64,000 nt of DNA, taken from Rhodococcus ruber NBRC 15591. GTDB taxonomy: Bacteria; Actinomycetota; Actinomycetes; Mycobacteriales; Mycobacteriaceae. The notes under the pieces were generated by a model. The model ran no database searches. It had not been told where the DNA came from and saw nothing but the letters and a program-made list of their open reading frames with translations. The stretch is from the NCBI RefSeq assembly GCF_001894945.1, contig NZ_BCXE01000020.1:1-64000 (forward strand). The letters run 5' to 3'. Position numbers and translations under genes: made by a program. Shown piece by piece: positions 18,380 through 26,938 of this stretch; within the stretch, counting starts at the first letter, position 1; every line of letters begins with the position of its first letter.

Positions 18380-19240
18380 ATGGGTGGTGCAGTCGTGAGC
18401 AGCAATCCGCTCGTGAGCGAAGCCGTCCTCGCCGCGGGCATCGGGGACACCTTCCAGTCGGTCGCCTCGTCCGGCCCGCTGCTGCTGGCCCTCGGAGCGT
18501 GCCTGCTGGCCGGGCTCGTGTCCTTCGCGTCGCCCTGCGTGGTGCCGCTGGTGCCCGGCTACCTGTCCTATCTGGCCGGGGTCGTGGGCGCCGAGGCGCC
18601 GGCGGTCACCGCCGCCGAGGCGCGTGGACGCACCACCACCGTCCGCGCCGACGGACGGCTGCGCGTCGCCGGAGCAGCCGCGCTGTTCGTCGCCGGATTC
18701 ACGGTGGTGTTCGTCCTCGCCACCGCGTCGGTGTTCGGGGCGATCTCCGCGCTCGCCGTCAACCGCGAGCTGCTGATGCGGATCGGCGGGGTGGTCACCA
18801 TCGTGATGGGCCTGGTTTTCGTCGGCCTGATCCCGGCGCTGCAGCGCGACACCCGCCCCGAACCCCGGCGGATCTCCGGCCTGGCCGGCGCGCCGCTGCT
18901 CGGCGGCGTCTTCGCCCTCGGCTGGACGCCGTGCCTCGGTCCCACCCTTGCCGGGGTGATCTCCCTGGCCGCCGGCACCGAGGGCGCCACCGCCGCCCGG
19001 GGCGTCGCGCTCATCGTGGCGTACTGCCTCGGTCTCGGGTTGCCTTTCGTCGTACTCGCGCTGGGCTCCGCCCGGGCCCTGCGCGGGGTGGGCTGGTTGC
19101 GCGCCCACGCCCGCACCGTCCAGCTCGTCGGCGGCTTCATGCTCGTGGCCGTCGGAATCGCCCTCGTCACCGGCGCCTGGGACGTGTTCGTCTCCTGGAT
19201 CCGGGACGCCTTCATTTCCGAGGTCACGCTCCCCATATGA
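18380..19240 (+). CDS. ccdA: Cytochrome c biogenesis thiol transporter CcdA
   Basis: 286 residues, six TM helices. The two functional cysteines are Cys53 in FASPCVVPLVPGYLSYLAG and Cys185 in GWTPCLGPTL, on the conserved helices that shuttle reducing equivalents from cytoplasmic thioredoxin to the exported TlpA-like protein. ATG 18380 is used; GTG 18395 is a possible later start. It ends with an ATGA overlap with resB, so expression is coupled. Confidence 0.95.
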   Translation: MGGAVVSSNPLVSEAVLAAGIGDTFQSVASSGPLLLALGACLLAGLVSFASPCVVPLVPGYLSYLAGVVGAEAPAVTAAEARGRTTTVRADGRLRVAGAAALFVAGFTVVFVLATASVFGAISALAVNRELLMRIGGVVTIVMGLVFVGLIPALQRDTRPEPRRISGLAGAPLLGGVFALGWTPCLGPTLAGVISLAAGTEGATAARGVALIVAYCLGLGLPFVVLALGSARALRGVGWLRAHARTVQLVGGFMLVAVGIALVTGAWDVFVSWIRDAFISEVTLPI

Positions 19241-20913
19241 CGGCCACCGACACACCCACCGCCCCACCGTCACCGACCCCGCCGCGGCAGGGCCCGGCCG
19301 GTCGCGCCGCGGCGTTCGTCCGCAACACCTGGCGCGGCCTGACGTCGATGCGCACCGCGCTGGTGCTGCTGTTCCTGCTCGCGCTGGCCGCGATCCCCGG
19401 CGCCCTGCTGCCGCAGCGCAGCCTCAACGCCGGCAAGGTCGACGAGTACATCGCCGCGCGCCCGACCCTCGGTCCGCTGATGGACCGGCTGGAGCTGTTC
19501 GACGTGTTCGGCAGCTTCTGGTTCACCGCGATCTACGTGCTGCTGTTCGTCTCCCTGATCGGCTGCATCCTGCCGCGCTGCACCGAGTACTACCGGGCGC
19601 TGCGCACCCGGCCCGTGCCGGCGCCGCGCAACCTGTCGCGACTGGCGCACCATCTCGAGACCACGGTCGACGGCGCCCCGGACGAGGTGCTCGCCCGGGT
19701 GCGGGGCCAGCTGCGGGGCTGGCGCGTCGCCGAGCGTGGCGAGACGGCCGCCCGCCGGGGCGCGCGCGACGGGGAACTCACCCTCTCCGCGGAGAAGGGA
19801 TACCTGCGCGAAGCCGGCAACCTGCTGTTCCACCTCGCGCTGGTGGGGCTGCTCGCCGCGGTCGCGGTGGGCAAGCTGTTCGGCTACGAGGGCCAGCGCA
19901 TCCTGGTCGCCGACGGTGAGGAGTTCTGCACCAGCTCGCCGGCGGCGTTCGACTCCTTCCGCGCGGGCAACACCCTCGACGGCACGGGCCTGACTCCGAT
20001 GTGCATCCGCGTGAAGGACTTCTCCGCGGACTATCTCGACAACGGCCAGGCGGAGATGTTCACCTCGAACATCGACTATCAGGCGGGCGCCGACCTGGCG
20101 ACGAACACCTGGCGCGAGGCCCAGCTGAAGGTCAACCACCCGCTGCGGGTCGGCAGCGACCGCGTCTACCTGCAGGGCCACGGTTTCGCGCCGTCCTTCA
20201 CGGTGACATGGCCCGACGGCGAGACCCGCACCGAGACGCTGCAGTGGCGACCGGACGACGCGACCACCTTCCTCAGCAGTGGTGCGATGCGGTTCGACCC
20301 GCCGGGCGGAATGTACCCGGATGCCGACGAGCGGCGGCGCAACCAGATCGCGATCGAGGGGCTGTTCGCGCCCACCGCGGTGTTCCACGGCAACCTGTTG
20401 TCCTCCGGCTACCCGGCGCTGACCGATCCCGCCGTCGCGATCGACATCTACAAGGGCGACACGGGCCTGGACACCGGCACTCCGCAGTCGCTGTTCTCCC
20501 TCAACGGCGAGCTGATCAACCAGGGCCGGCTCGTCAAGCAGGACCGCGTGAACCTGTATGCGGGAGAGAGCGTGACACTCGCCGACGGGACGCAGATCCG
20601 GTTCGACGGCGCGACCGACTTCGTGAACCTGCAGGTCTCCCACGACCCGGCGCAGACGTGGGTGCTGGTGTCGGCCGTCACGATGATGGCGGGGCTGCTG
20701 GTGTCGCTGCTGATCAAACGTCGCCGCGTCTGGGTGCGGGTCTACCCGGCCGGTACAGTGGCCGACGGGGAACGACGTACCGTAGTAGAACTCGGTGGTC
20801 TCGCCCGGACCGACCAGGCCGGATGGGGTGACGAGTTCGAGCGTCTGACCGGCCGACTGCTCGGCGACGACACGACCGCACGTGCGAAGGCAGCACAGGA
20901 GAAGAAGGCATGA
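19237..20913 (+). CDS. resB: Cytochrome c biogenesis protein ResB
   Basis: 558 residues from ATG 19237. Membrane helices lie near 42-62, 105-127 and 190-212, a large extracytoplasmic domain occupies roughly 225-465, and a final helix is near 475-493, as in ResB/Ccs1. ResB and CcsA form the system II haem exporter and ligase that attaches haem to apocytochromes. The ATGA overlaps at both ends place it between ccdA and ccsB. The N-terminal 30 residues are proline/threonine-rich. Confidence 0.94.
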   Translation: MTATDTPTAPPSPTPPRQGPAGRAAAFVRNTWRGLTSMRTALVLLFLLALAAIPGALLPQRSLNAGKVDEYIAARPTLGPLMDRLELFDVFGSFWFTAIYVLLFVSLIGCILPRCTEYYRALRTRPVPAPRNLSRLAHHLETTVDGAPDEVLARVRGQLRGWRVAERGETAARRGARDGELTLSAEKGYLREAGNLLFHLALVGLLAAVAVGKLFGYEGQRILVADGEEFCTSSPAAFDSFRAGNTLDGTGLTPMCIRVKDFSADYLDNGQAEMFTSNIDYQAGADLATNTWREAQLKVNHPLRVGSDRVYLQGHGFAPSFTVTWPDGETRTETLQWRPDDATTFLSSGAMRFDPPGGMYPDADERRRNQIAIEGLFAPTAVFHGNLLSSGYPALTDPAVAIDIYKGDTGLDTGTPQSLFSLNGELINQGRLVKQDRVNLYAGESVTLADGTQIRFDGATDFVNLQVSHDPAQTWVLVSAVTMMAGLLVSLLIKRRRVWVRVYPAGTVADGERRTVVELGGLARTDQAGWGDEFERLTGRLLGDDTTARAKAAQEKKA

Positions 20914-21893
20914 CCCTCAACGAGACCCTCGCGCAGTACAGCGACTGGGCGTTCGAATCGGCGTTCGCGGTACTGGTGCTCGCGCTGGTGCTGCTGATCG
21001 CCGAGTACGCGTCGCACCGGGCCGACCTCGTCGCCGAGCGCGAGCGCAAACTCGTCGCCGTGGGCGCGGCGGCCGAGCCGCCGCCGGTGCCGGCCGGGCC
21101 GGGCCGGGTCGAGGAGGTGGGGGGCCGGACGCTGTCCGAGCGACTCGGCAACATGGGGCGCGCGCTCGTCGTCGTGGTGGCTGCCCTGCAGGTGACGTCG
21201 ATCGTGCTGCGCGGGCTGTCCACCGAGCGCTTCCCACTCGGCAACATGTACGAGTTCGTGGCCATGGCGTGCGCCGCGGCGGTGCTGTTCGGGCTGGTGG
21301 TGCTGCGCAAGCCGGCCTACCGGATCATGTGGGTCTACCTGCTCGTGCCGGTGCTGATCCTGATGTTCCTCGCGGCGACCGTGCTGTACGCCGACGCCGC
21401 CCCCGTCGTGCCCGCCCTGCAGTCGTTCTGGCTGCCCATCCACGTGACCATCATCAGCGTCGGCAGCGGCATCTTCCTGGTCTCCGGCGTCGCCAGCCTG
21501 CTGTTCCTGCTGCGCATCCGGTTCCCGAAGGGCGAGGAGGGCCGCGGCGTGTTCGGCCGGATCGCCGAACGCCTGCCCGACGCGCAGACCCTGGACCGTC
21601 TCGCCTACCGCACCACCATCATCGGGTTCCCGCTGTTCGGTGCCGGCATCATCCTGGGCGCGATCTGGGCCGAGGCCGCGTGGGGCCGGTTCTGGGGCTG
21701 GGATCCCAAGGAGACCGTCTCCTTCATCACCTGGGTGATGTACGCGGCGTACCTGCACGCCCGCGCGACGTCGGGCTGGCGCAACACCCGTGCGGCGTGG
21801 ATCAACGTCGCCGGGTTCGTCGCCATGCTGTTCAACCTCTTCATCATCAACATGGTGGTCTCCGGTCTGCATTCGTACGCCGGCCTGAACTGA
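20910..21893 (+). CDS. ccsB: Cytochrome c synthase subunit CcsA/CcsB (haem-handling)
   Basis: 327 residues, about eight TM helices. The tryptophan-rich haem-binding WWD motif is WAEAAWGRFWGWDPKE at residues 253-268, flanked by conserved histidines (His178 in the preceding loop and His283 after it). It works with ResB in exporting haem and forming thioether bonds. Last of the four overlapping cytochrome c genes. Named CcsB in actinobacteria, CcsA elsewhere. Confidence 0.95.
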   Translation: MTLNETLAQYSDWAFESAFAVLVLALVLLIAEYASHRADLVAERERKLVAVGAAAEPPPVPAGPGRVEEVGGRTLSERLGNMGRALVVVVAALQVTSIVLRGLSTERFPLGNMYEFVAMACAAAVLFGLVVLRKPAYRIMWVYLLVPVLILMFLAATVLYADAAPVVPALQSFWLPIHVTIISVGSGIFLVSGVASLLFLLRIRFPKGEEGRGVFGRIAERLPDAQTLDRLAYRTTIIGFPLFGAGIILGAIWAEAAWGRFWGWDPKETVSFITWVMYAAYLHARATSGWRNTRAAWINVAGFVAMLFNLFIINMVVSGLHSYAGLN

Positions 21894-21949
21894 TCTGTTA
21901 TCGTCCGCGTCGGCCGGGCCGTGGGGGACCGGGGACGGGGGACGACAGC

Positions 21950-22939
21950 GTGGTGCCGCAGGAGGGCGAGCGGGCGGGGACAGCACAGCCGTCGGCGCGG
22001 GATCTGGACGCGTCGCTGCTCGTGAACCGGGTACAGTCGGCGCCCGCGCGGGGGTGGCGTCGGGCCGTGTACCGCGGCACCGGCGGGCGCATCGATCCGG
22101 GCGACGGCCGGCGGGACCGGCAGCGGCGTGAGTTGACAGAGCAGGTGCGCGGACCGCTCCGGGGCTGCTACCGGATCGCACTGCTGAGCTTGAAGGGCGG
22201 GGTGGGAAAGACCAGTACCACGGTCACGCTCGGATCCACGTTCGCGTCCCTGCGAGGCGACCGGGTGATCGCGGTGGATGCCAACCCCGACCGGGGAACG
22301 CTCAGCCAGAAGGTCGCCGACCGGACCTCGGGGACGGTGCGCACGCTGCTGCGCGACGAGGCGAGCATCCGCCGCTACGGCGATGTCCGGGCCCACACGG
22401 CACAGAATTGGCATCGGCTCGAGGTGCTGGCCTCGGACAGCGATCCGGCCGTCTCGGAAGCGTTCAGCGCGCGGGACTACGAGCGGACGCTGGCAATCCT
22501 CGAACGTTTCCACACGATCGTGCTCACCGACTGCGGCACCGGACTGATGCACTCGGCGATGCGGGCGATCCTCGAGAACGCGGACACACTGGTGGTGGTC
22601 AGTTCCGGCTCGGTGGACGGTGCGCGCAGCGCCTCGGCGACGCTGGACTGGCTCGACGCCCACGGCTACCGGGCCCTCGTGGCCCGTTCCGTGGCTGTGG
22701 TCAACGCCGTGCGGCCCCGGTCCGGCAAGGTGGACGTGGACCGGTTGGTCGAGCACTTCGCGCGGCGCTGCCGCGCCGTCCACGTGCTGCCGTTCGATCC
22801 GCACCTCGAGGAGGGCGCGGAGGTCGACCTGGCCCGGCTGCAGCCACGTACCCGGCGGGCGCTGCTGGAACTGGCGGCGGGGGTCGCCGCGGACTTTCCG
22901 CGCCGAGGTGACCTCGGCGAGCGCAGCGACGGGGGATGA
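21950..22939 (+). CDS. MinD/ParA-family P-loop ATPase
   Basis: 329 residues from GTG 21950 (GTG 21953 also possible). A charged N-terminal extension of about 70 residues precedes the deviant Walker A KGGVGKTS at 82-89, the AVDANPDRGTLS loop and LTDCGTGLMHSAM. The layout resembles the ParA-like proteins of mycobacteria (Rv0530 by position; EspI in type VII secretion). No ParB or type VII gene is nearby. The last residues are encoded in the first copies of a 29-bp tandem repeat, so the C-terminus is probably not conserved. Confidence 0.82.
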   Translation: MVPQEGERAGTAQPSARDLDASLLVNRVQSAPARGWRRAVYRGTGGRIDPGDGRRDRQRRELTEQVRGPLRGCYRIALLSLKGGVGKTSTTVTLGSTFASLRGDRVIAVDANPDRGTLSQKVADRTSGTVRTLLRDEASIRRYGDVRAHTAQNWHRLEVLASDSDPAVSEAFSARDYERTLAILERFHTIVLTDCGTGLMHSAMRAILENADTLVVVSSGSVDGARSASATLDWLDAHGYRALVARSVAVVNAVRPRSGKVDVDRLVEHFARRCRAVHVLPFDPHLEEGAEVDLARLQPRTRRALLELAAGVAADFPRRGDLGERSDGG

Positions 22940-23080
22940 CCCTGGGCGAGCGCAGCGACGGGGCATGACCCTGGGCGAGCGCAGCGACGGGGCATGGACC
23001 TGGGCGAGCGCAGCGACGGGGGATGACCCGTGCGAGCGCAGCGAGGGATCACTCCGGCGCGAGCGCAGCGACGGAGCGGG
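22916..23080 (+). repeat. 29-bp tandem repeat array, four good and two degenerate copies
   Basis: Each unit begins GGCGAGCGCAGCGACGGGG. Copies start at 22916, 22945, 22974 and 23003, exactly 29 bp apart; degenerate copies begin near 23031 and 23058. The array starts inside the ParA-like reading frame, contains its TGA, and fills the gap to the convergent small membrane gene. Confidence 0.93.
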
Positions 23081-23095
23081 CGCCGCAGCCCGAGG

Positions 23096-23299
23096 TCAGT
23101 CTCCGGGGTCCTGATCGGGGCCGGGGGTGCCGTCGGTGGACCTGCGACGGAACTCCCGGTCGACCTTCCAGAGGAAGTCCGGGTCGTCGTCGGGGCCGAT
23201 CACGCGGGTGGGCTGGGAGCGAAGTCCGGGACCGAACGCCTTCCACAGCAGCACCGCAATCGTGAGGGCACCGACTATGGCCAACAGGTAGAGCACCAC
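23096..23299 (-). CDS. Small conserved membrane protein (67 aa)
   Basis: GTG at 23299 preceded by GAGGAGGTG. One TM helix at residues 2-19 (VLYLLAIVGALTIAVLLW) is followed by an acidic and arginine-rich cytoplasmic tail with the segment IGPDDDPDFLWKVDREFRR. Relatives occur next to the cytochrome c genes in mycobacteria (Rv0530A by position, from memory). The FLWKVDREFRRR box is a plausible conserved core. Function unknown. Confidence 0.72.
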   Translation of the reverse strand: MVLYLLAIVGALTIAVLLWKAFGPGLRSQPTRVIGPDDDPDFLWKVDREFRRRSTDGTPGPDQDPGD

Positions 23300-23422
23300 G
23301 CACCTCCTCGCCGCGAGCAGTCTGCCGGCGTTTCCGCGGCCGGCCGGGCCTGCTCCTTCAGTCTATTCGTTGTGACGAGGGTGCCGGTGCGCCCCGGGTC
23401 CCCGATGCGGCGTGGGCCCGGG

Positions 23423-23632
23423 TCAGCGGGTGGCTTCGGTGGTGAGGGAGCGCAGCAGCGCCAGCACCTCGGACTCCCGGAAGCGGCGGTGCCCGCCCGG
23501 GGTTCGCAGCGAGCCGAGCCGGCCGGCGTGGGCCCAGCGGGTGACCGTCTTCGGGTCCACGTGGAACAGCGCCGCGACCTGGCCGGGGGTCAGCAGTGAT
23601 TCCTTCGCGCCGTTGAATGCGGGTGCGCTCAT
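23423..23632 (-). CDS. BldC-like MerR-type DNA-binding protein
   Basis: 69 residues from ATG 23632, with GGAAGGA upstream. It consists almost only of a winged HTH: LLTPGQVAALFHVDPKTVTRWAHAGRLGSLRTPGGHRRFRESEV. This is nearly the sequence of Streptomyces BldC, a 68-residue regulator that binds direct repeats cooperatively and delays development. In non-sporulating Mycobacteriales its role is unclear. It has no effector domain. It stands alone, divergent from the DUF4229 gene across 162 nt. Confidence 0.9.
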   Translation of the reverse strand: MSAPAFNGAKESLLTPGQVAALFHVDPKTVTRWAHAGRLGSLRTPGGHRRFRESEVLALLRSLTTEATR

Positions 23633-23782
23633 CGATGGTCCTTCCGGGTGTTTCGTCTCGTTCGGATCGTCGTGGCCATGTTGACACCGAATACCCTGGT
23701 TGCTCGAACGGTCTACGGTTGGTAAAGCGGAAGTAATAGACAAAACGGACGGTCGACCAGATGGGCCGCGGCGCGCGGCGGT

Positions 23783-23795
23783 TACCCTGGACGGG
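23783..23795 (+). promoter_or_regulatory. Putative -10 element, leaderless start
   Basis: TACCCT (23783-23788) ends 6 nt before GTG 23795, the spacing expected for a leaderless actinobacterial transcript. No convincing -35 was seen. Confidence 0.5.
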
Positions 23796-24145
23796 TGAGT
23801 GAAGCATCGCAGAACCGTCCTGACCAGCCCGGAAATCCCGGCCGGCCCGGCAACGCCGGCACCGACAGAGGCACCCTGGCTCGGGACGTCGCCCTCTACT
23901 CGCTGGCCCGGCTGGGCCTCGTCCTCGTGCTCGCCGTGGCGATCCTCTACCTTCCCCGCCTGTTCGGGGTGGAGATCCCGTTGCTGGTCGCCGCGCTCTT
24001 CGCGGTGCTGATCGCGCTGCCGCTCTCGCTCGTCGTGTTCGCGCCGCTGCGCCGCCGGGTGAACGCGGGCATCGCATCCGTCGACGCGCGCCGGCGCGCC
24101 GACCGGGCCGACCTCCAGTCCCGGCTGCGCGGCGAGGATCGCTAG
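23795..24145 (+). CDS. DUF4229 membrane protein
   Basis: 116 residues. A hydrophilic Asn/Pro/Gly-rich N-terminus of about 30 residues precedes two TM helices (about 35-55 and 60-82) and a basic tail RRVNAGIASVDARRRADRADLQSRLRGEDR, matching the DUF4229 pattern and the position of Rv0531. The stop at 24145 is directly followed by the GTG of the next gene, so the two are probably coupled. Function unknown. Confidence 0.8.
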   Translation: MSEASQNRPDQPGNPGRPGNAGTDRGTLARDVALYSLARLGLVLVLAVAILYLPRLFGVEIPLLVAALFAVLIALPLSLVVFAPLRRRVNAGIASVDARRRADRADLQSRLRGEDR

Positions 24146-25237
24146 GTGAGCGAAGGCGTCGTCGACCGCAGCGCGTCGCGGGAGTGGGTGGATCGTGCCG
24201 TCCAGCTGATCGAGGCCGACTCCCAGCGCAGCGCCGACACGCATCTCCTGCGCTATCCGCTGCCTCCCGAGTGGGGCGTGCAGCTGTACCTCAAGGACGA
24301 GTCCACGCACATCACCGGCAGCTTGAAGCACCGGCTCGCGCGATCGCTGTTCCTCTACGCCATCTGCAACGGCTGGGTGCGTGCGGACACCCCGATCATC
24401 GAGGCGTCGTCCGGCTCGACCGCCGTCAGCGAGGCGTACTTCGCGAAGCTGCTCGGCCTCGACTTCGTCGCGGTCATGCCGCGGAGCACCAGTCCGGCCA
24501 AGGTTGCGCTCATCGAGGCGCAGGGTGGGCAGTGCCACTTCGTCGACCGGCCGCCGGAGATCTATGCCGAGGCGCGCCGGCTCGCCGCCGAGCTGGGCGG
24601 TCACTACATGGACCAGTTCACGCACGCGGAACGAGCCACCGACTGGCGCGGCAACAACAACATCGCCGAATCGATCTTCACCCAGCTGCAGCTCGAGGAA
24701 CATCCGATCCCGGAGTGGATCGTCGTCGGCGCCGGCACCGGCGGCACCAGCGCCACCGTCGGCCGGTACATCCGGTACCGCCGGCACCGTACCCGGCTGG
24801 CCGTCGTCGATCCCGAGAACTCCGCGTTCTACGGCGGGTACGAGACGGGATCGGCGGACTACACGACGGGCATGCCGTCGCGGATCGAGGGCATCGGACG
24901 GCCCCGCGTGGAGCCGTCGTTCGTCGGGCAGGTGGTGGATCGGATGATCCGGGTGCCGGACGCCGCCTCGATCGCCGCGATGCGTCACGCGAGCGAAGCC
25001 CTGGGCCGCCGCGTCGGGGGCTCGACCGGGACCAATCTCTGGGGTGCGTTCGGCCTGATCGCGGCGATGATCGCCGACGGCCGGCACGGCAGCGTCGTCA
25101 CCCTCCTGTGCGACGGCGGGGAACGCTACGCGGGTACCTATTTCGACGACGAGTGGGTGGCCGGGGAGGGTCTGGACCTCGCCGGCCCGACCGCGACGCT
25201 CGAGAAGTTCGCGGCCACCGGCAGGTGGGCGGCCTGA
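24146..25237 (+). CDS. cds1: PLP-dependent cysteine desulfhydrase, Cds1-like
   Basis: 363 residues, fold type II PLP enzyme of the cysteine synthase family. Schiff-base Lys61 lies in [15 protein letters not shown], the substrate loop is [14 protein letters not shown], and the phosphate cup is [12 protein letters not shown]. The segment [19 protein letters not shown] and the block [13 protein letters not shown] strongly resemble M. tuberculosis Cds1 (Rv3684), which degrades L-cysteine to H2S, pyruvate and ammonia. Paralogue CysK2 is the alternative. GTG 24146 directly follows the DUF4229 stop. Confidence 0.85.
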   Translation: MSEGVVDRSASREWVDRAVQLIEADSQRSADTHLLRYPLPPEWGVQLYLKDESTHITGSLKHRLARSLFLYAICNGWVRADTPIIEASSGSTAVSEAYFAKLLGLDFVAVMPRSTSPAKVALIEAQGGQCHFVDRPPEIYAEARRLAAELGGHYMDQFTHAERATDWRGNNNIAESIFTQLQLEEHPIPEWIVVGAGTGGTSATVGRYIRYRRHRTRLAVVDPENSAFYGGYETGSADYTTGMPSRIEGIGRPRVEPSFVGQVVDRMIRVPDAASIAAMRHASEALGRRVGGSTGTNLWGAFGLIAAMIADGRHGSVVTLLCDGGERYAGTYFDDEWVAGEGLDLAGPTATLEKFAATGRWAA

Positions 25238-25254
25238 GCCTCGCCGCCCCGGAC

Positions 25255-25303
25255 CCTACGAGTCCGTAGCCTACGGGTGCGTAGGTTCGGTATCGTGAGG
25301 ACA
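25255..25303 (+). promoter_or_regulatory. Tandem 16-bp palindromes and leaderless promoter of the acyltransferase
   Basis: Two copies of CCTACG-N4-CGTAGS lie at 25255-25270 and 25270-25285, sharing one base. They are followed by a -10 candidate TATCGT (25291-25296) ending 6 nt before ATG 25303. Back-to-back palindromes just upstream of a -10 look like an operator for a dimeric (for example TetR-type) repressor. No such regulator is adjacent. Confidence 0.78.
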
Positions 25304-26040
25304 TGGAGCGCCCCGCCGTGTCCCTGGACAACTACGAAGCCGTGTACGACTTCTACCTCGGGCACCGGCAGAGCCGGCCCGTCGCCCGGGCGGCCTACGC
25401 CCTGCTCGCCGCTCGGTATCGCCCCCGGGTGTGCTGCGCCGGGGACGTCCGCGATCGTCTCCGCGAACTCGTGCGGGGCGGGACGCCCCTGCTGATCGTC
25501 GCCAACCATCTCACCCACAGCGATCAGTACGTCCTCGCCGCGACGGCGTGGCGCTCGCCGCTGCGCCCGGTGATCGGCAGGACGCGGGTGCTGGCGAAGG
25601 ACGAGCTGTTCGCCGACGAGTCACAACGCCGCAAGGTCGACATGATGGGTGGGATCCCGGTCTTCCGGGCCAAGAACCACGGCCTGCGGGCGGTCTCCGA
25701 CGCCGGACGCCGGATGATGGACGTCTCCGCCGCCCGGCTGCATCGCGGCGACAGTGTCGCGATCTTCCCGGAGGGTACCTGCAACGAGGGCGACCCCACG
25801 CGGTTGCAGCCGCTCGGGACCGGCATCGGCCACATCGTCCGCCGGGCGCGCGACCTGGGGGCGCAGCCCGCCCTGGTGTGCGTCGGGATCGGATACGGGC
25901 CGGACAAGGACCCGTCGCGTCCGGCGAGTGTGTTCCTCACCGGCCCGGTCACCGACCTCGACGGCAGGGTCCGCGACGTCACGCGCCTGGTGCAGGACGA
26001 ACTACAGCGTGCCGTGGACGCTGCCGTCGCGCGGTACTGA
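25303..26040 (+). CDS. Lysophospholipid (1-acylglycerol-3-phosphate) acyltransferase-like protein
   Basis: 245 residues of the PlsC family. The catalytic HX4D motif is His69-Asp74 in NHLTHSDQY, and the glycerophosphate-binding motif is FPEGT at 155-159. The conserved GGIPVFRAKN segment lies between them. No clear TM helix, so probably peripheral. It would transfer an acyl chain in phospholipid or related lipid synthesis; the acceptor is not known. It stands alone behind a promoter with paired palindromic operators. Confidence 0.85.
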   Translation: MERPAVSLDNYEAVYDFYLGHRQSRPVARAAYALLAARYRPRVCCAGDVRDRLRELVRGGTPLLIVANHLTHSDQYVLAATAWRSPLRPVIGRTRVLAKDELFADESQRRKVDMMGGIPVFRAKNHGLRAVSDAGRRMMDVSAARLHRGDSVAIFPEGTCNEGDPTRLQPLGTGIGHIVRRARDLGAQPALVCVGIGYGPDKDPSRPASVFLTGPVTDLDGRVRDVTRLVQDELQRAVDAAVARY

Positions 26041-26061
26041 TCGGGTGGCCGGACCCGTCCT

Positions 26062-26108
26062 GTCAACTTGTCTTGACGTTCGCCGGTTGTCAACGTAAAT
26101 TGACGGCA
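26062..26108 (+). promoter_or_regulatory. Leaderless promoter with two GTCAA-N6-TTGAC operators
   Basis: Palindromes GTCAA-N6-TTGAC occur at 26062-26077 and 26089-26104. The first contains the -35 TTGACG (26073-26078); the second covers the -10 TAAATT (26096-26101). The spacer is 17 bp and the -10 ends 6 nt before ATG 26108. The promoter is strong by consensus and would be shut by a dimer at either site. Confidence 0.85.
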
Positions 26109-26323
26109 TGACCGAGGCCACCACGCTCGCCGCCGCCGCCGGAAGCCCCGATCCCGCGGAGGGGCTGCGGGCGGTGCGCGCCCTGCGCCGGTTGCTCGAG
26201 CGGCTCGAGGCGATCCAGGTCGACAACGCCCGCCGGCAGGGCTGGTCGTGGCAGGCGATCGCCGATGCGCTCGAGGTGAGCAGGCAGGCCGTCCACCAGA
26301 AGTACAACCGGAAGCGTGGGTGA
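26108..26323 (+). CDS. Small HTH protein, likely autoregulator of the ClpN-like gene
   Basis: 71 residues. A helical N-terminus (GLRAVRALRRLLERLEAIQVDNARRQG) leads to an HTH at about 47-67 (SWQAIADALEVSRQAVHQKY). It resembles small actinobacterial HTH proteins found next to Clp N-domain genes. The stop is 6 nt before the downstream GTG, so the pair forms an operon. Twin palindromes in its own promoter are the obvious binding sites; autorepression is inferred. Confidence 0.82.
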   Translation: MTEATTLAAAAGSPDPAEGLRAVRALRRLLERLEAIQVDNARRQGWSWQAIADALEVSRQAVHQKYNRKRG

Positions 26324-26329
26324 TCCGCC

Positions 26330-26884
26330 GTGTTCGAACGATTCACCGCCGGCGCGCGAGTCGCCGTCGTCACCGCGCAGGAAGAGGCCCGGGAGCTGGA
26401 CGCCCGACGGATCGAGCCGGCCCACCTGCTGCTCGGCGTCCTCGGCACCGCGGACACGACGCTCCGTGACCTGCTCGCCGACCTGGGTCTCACCGCCGGG
26501 ACCGTGCGCAGCGAACTGGTCCGGGACGCCGGGATGCTCGGCGACGAGGACGCCGCCGCGCTCGGCGCCATCGGCATCGACCTCGATTCCGTCCGGGCGA
26601 GGCTCGAGGCGAGCTTCGGCGAGGGCGTCCTCGACCGGGGACCAGGCGGCGGCCGGCGGGGACCGTTCGCGCGGCATCTGCCGTTCCATCCTGCCGCGAA
26701 GAAGTCCCTGCAACTCGCCCTGCGGGAAGCTCTCGCGCGGCGGGACCGCGTCATCGGCTGCGAGCACCTGCTGCTCGGAATCCTGCGCTCCGACGACGAT
26801 CGTGCCCGCACACTGGTCGAGTCACACGTCCCCCGCAGGGTCCTGCGCGACCGTCTGCGTGACTACCGGGGCCGGGCGGCCTGA
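26330..26884 (+). CDS. Clp N-terminal domain protein without ATPase domain
   Basis: 184 residues from GTG 26330. Two Clp_N-type helical repeats are visible: FTAGARVAVVTAQEEARELDARRIEPAHLLLGVL (about 4-37) and FHPAAKKSLQLALREALARRDRVIGCEHLLLGIL (about 121-154). ClpA/ClpC have the same repeat as a substrate and adaptor docking domain, but no AAA+ module or Walker motif follows here. It may act as an adaptor, decoy or sensor for Clp protease. Cotranscribed with the HTH gene. Confidence 0.85.
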   Translation: MFERFTAGARVAVVTAQEEARELDARRIEPAHLLLGVLGTADTTLRDLLADLGLTAGTVRSELVRDAGMLGDEDAAALGAIGIDLDSVRARLEASFGEGVLDRGPGGGRRGPFARHLPFHPAAKKSLQLALREALARRDRVIGCEHLLLGILRSDDDRARTLVESHVPRRVLRDRLRDYRGRAA

Positions 26885-26938
26885 CCGTCCGGGATTCGCG
26901 ACGGCGTCCCCGGGGGCCGGATGTGGAACAGTGTCGGC

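Noticed and set aside
22916-23080. Possible CRISPR array, since 29-bp units repeat regularly
   Set aside because: The units abut with no unique spacers and no cas genes are nearby, so this is a simple tandem repeat.
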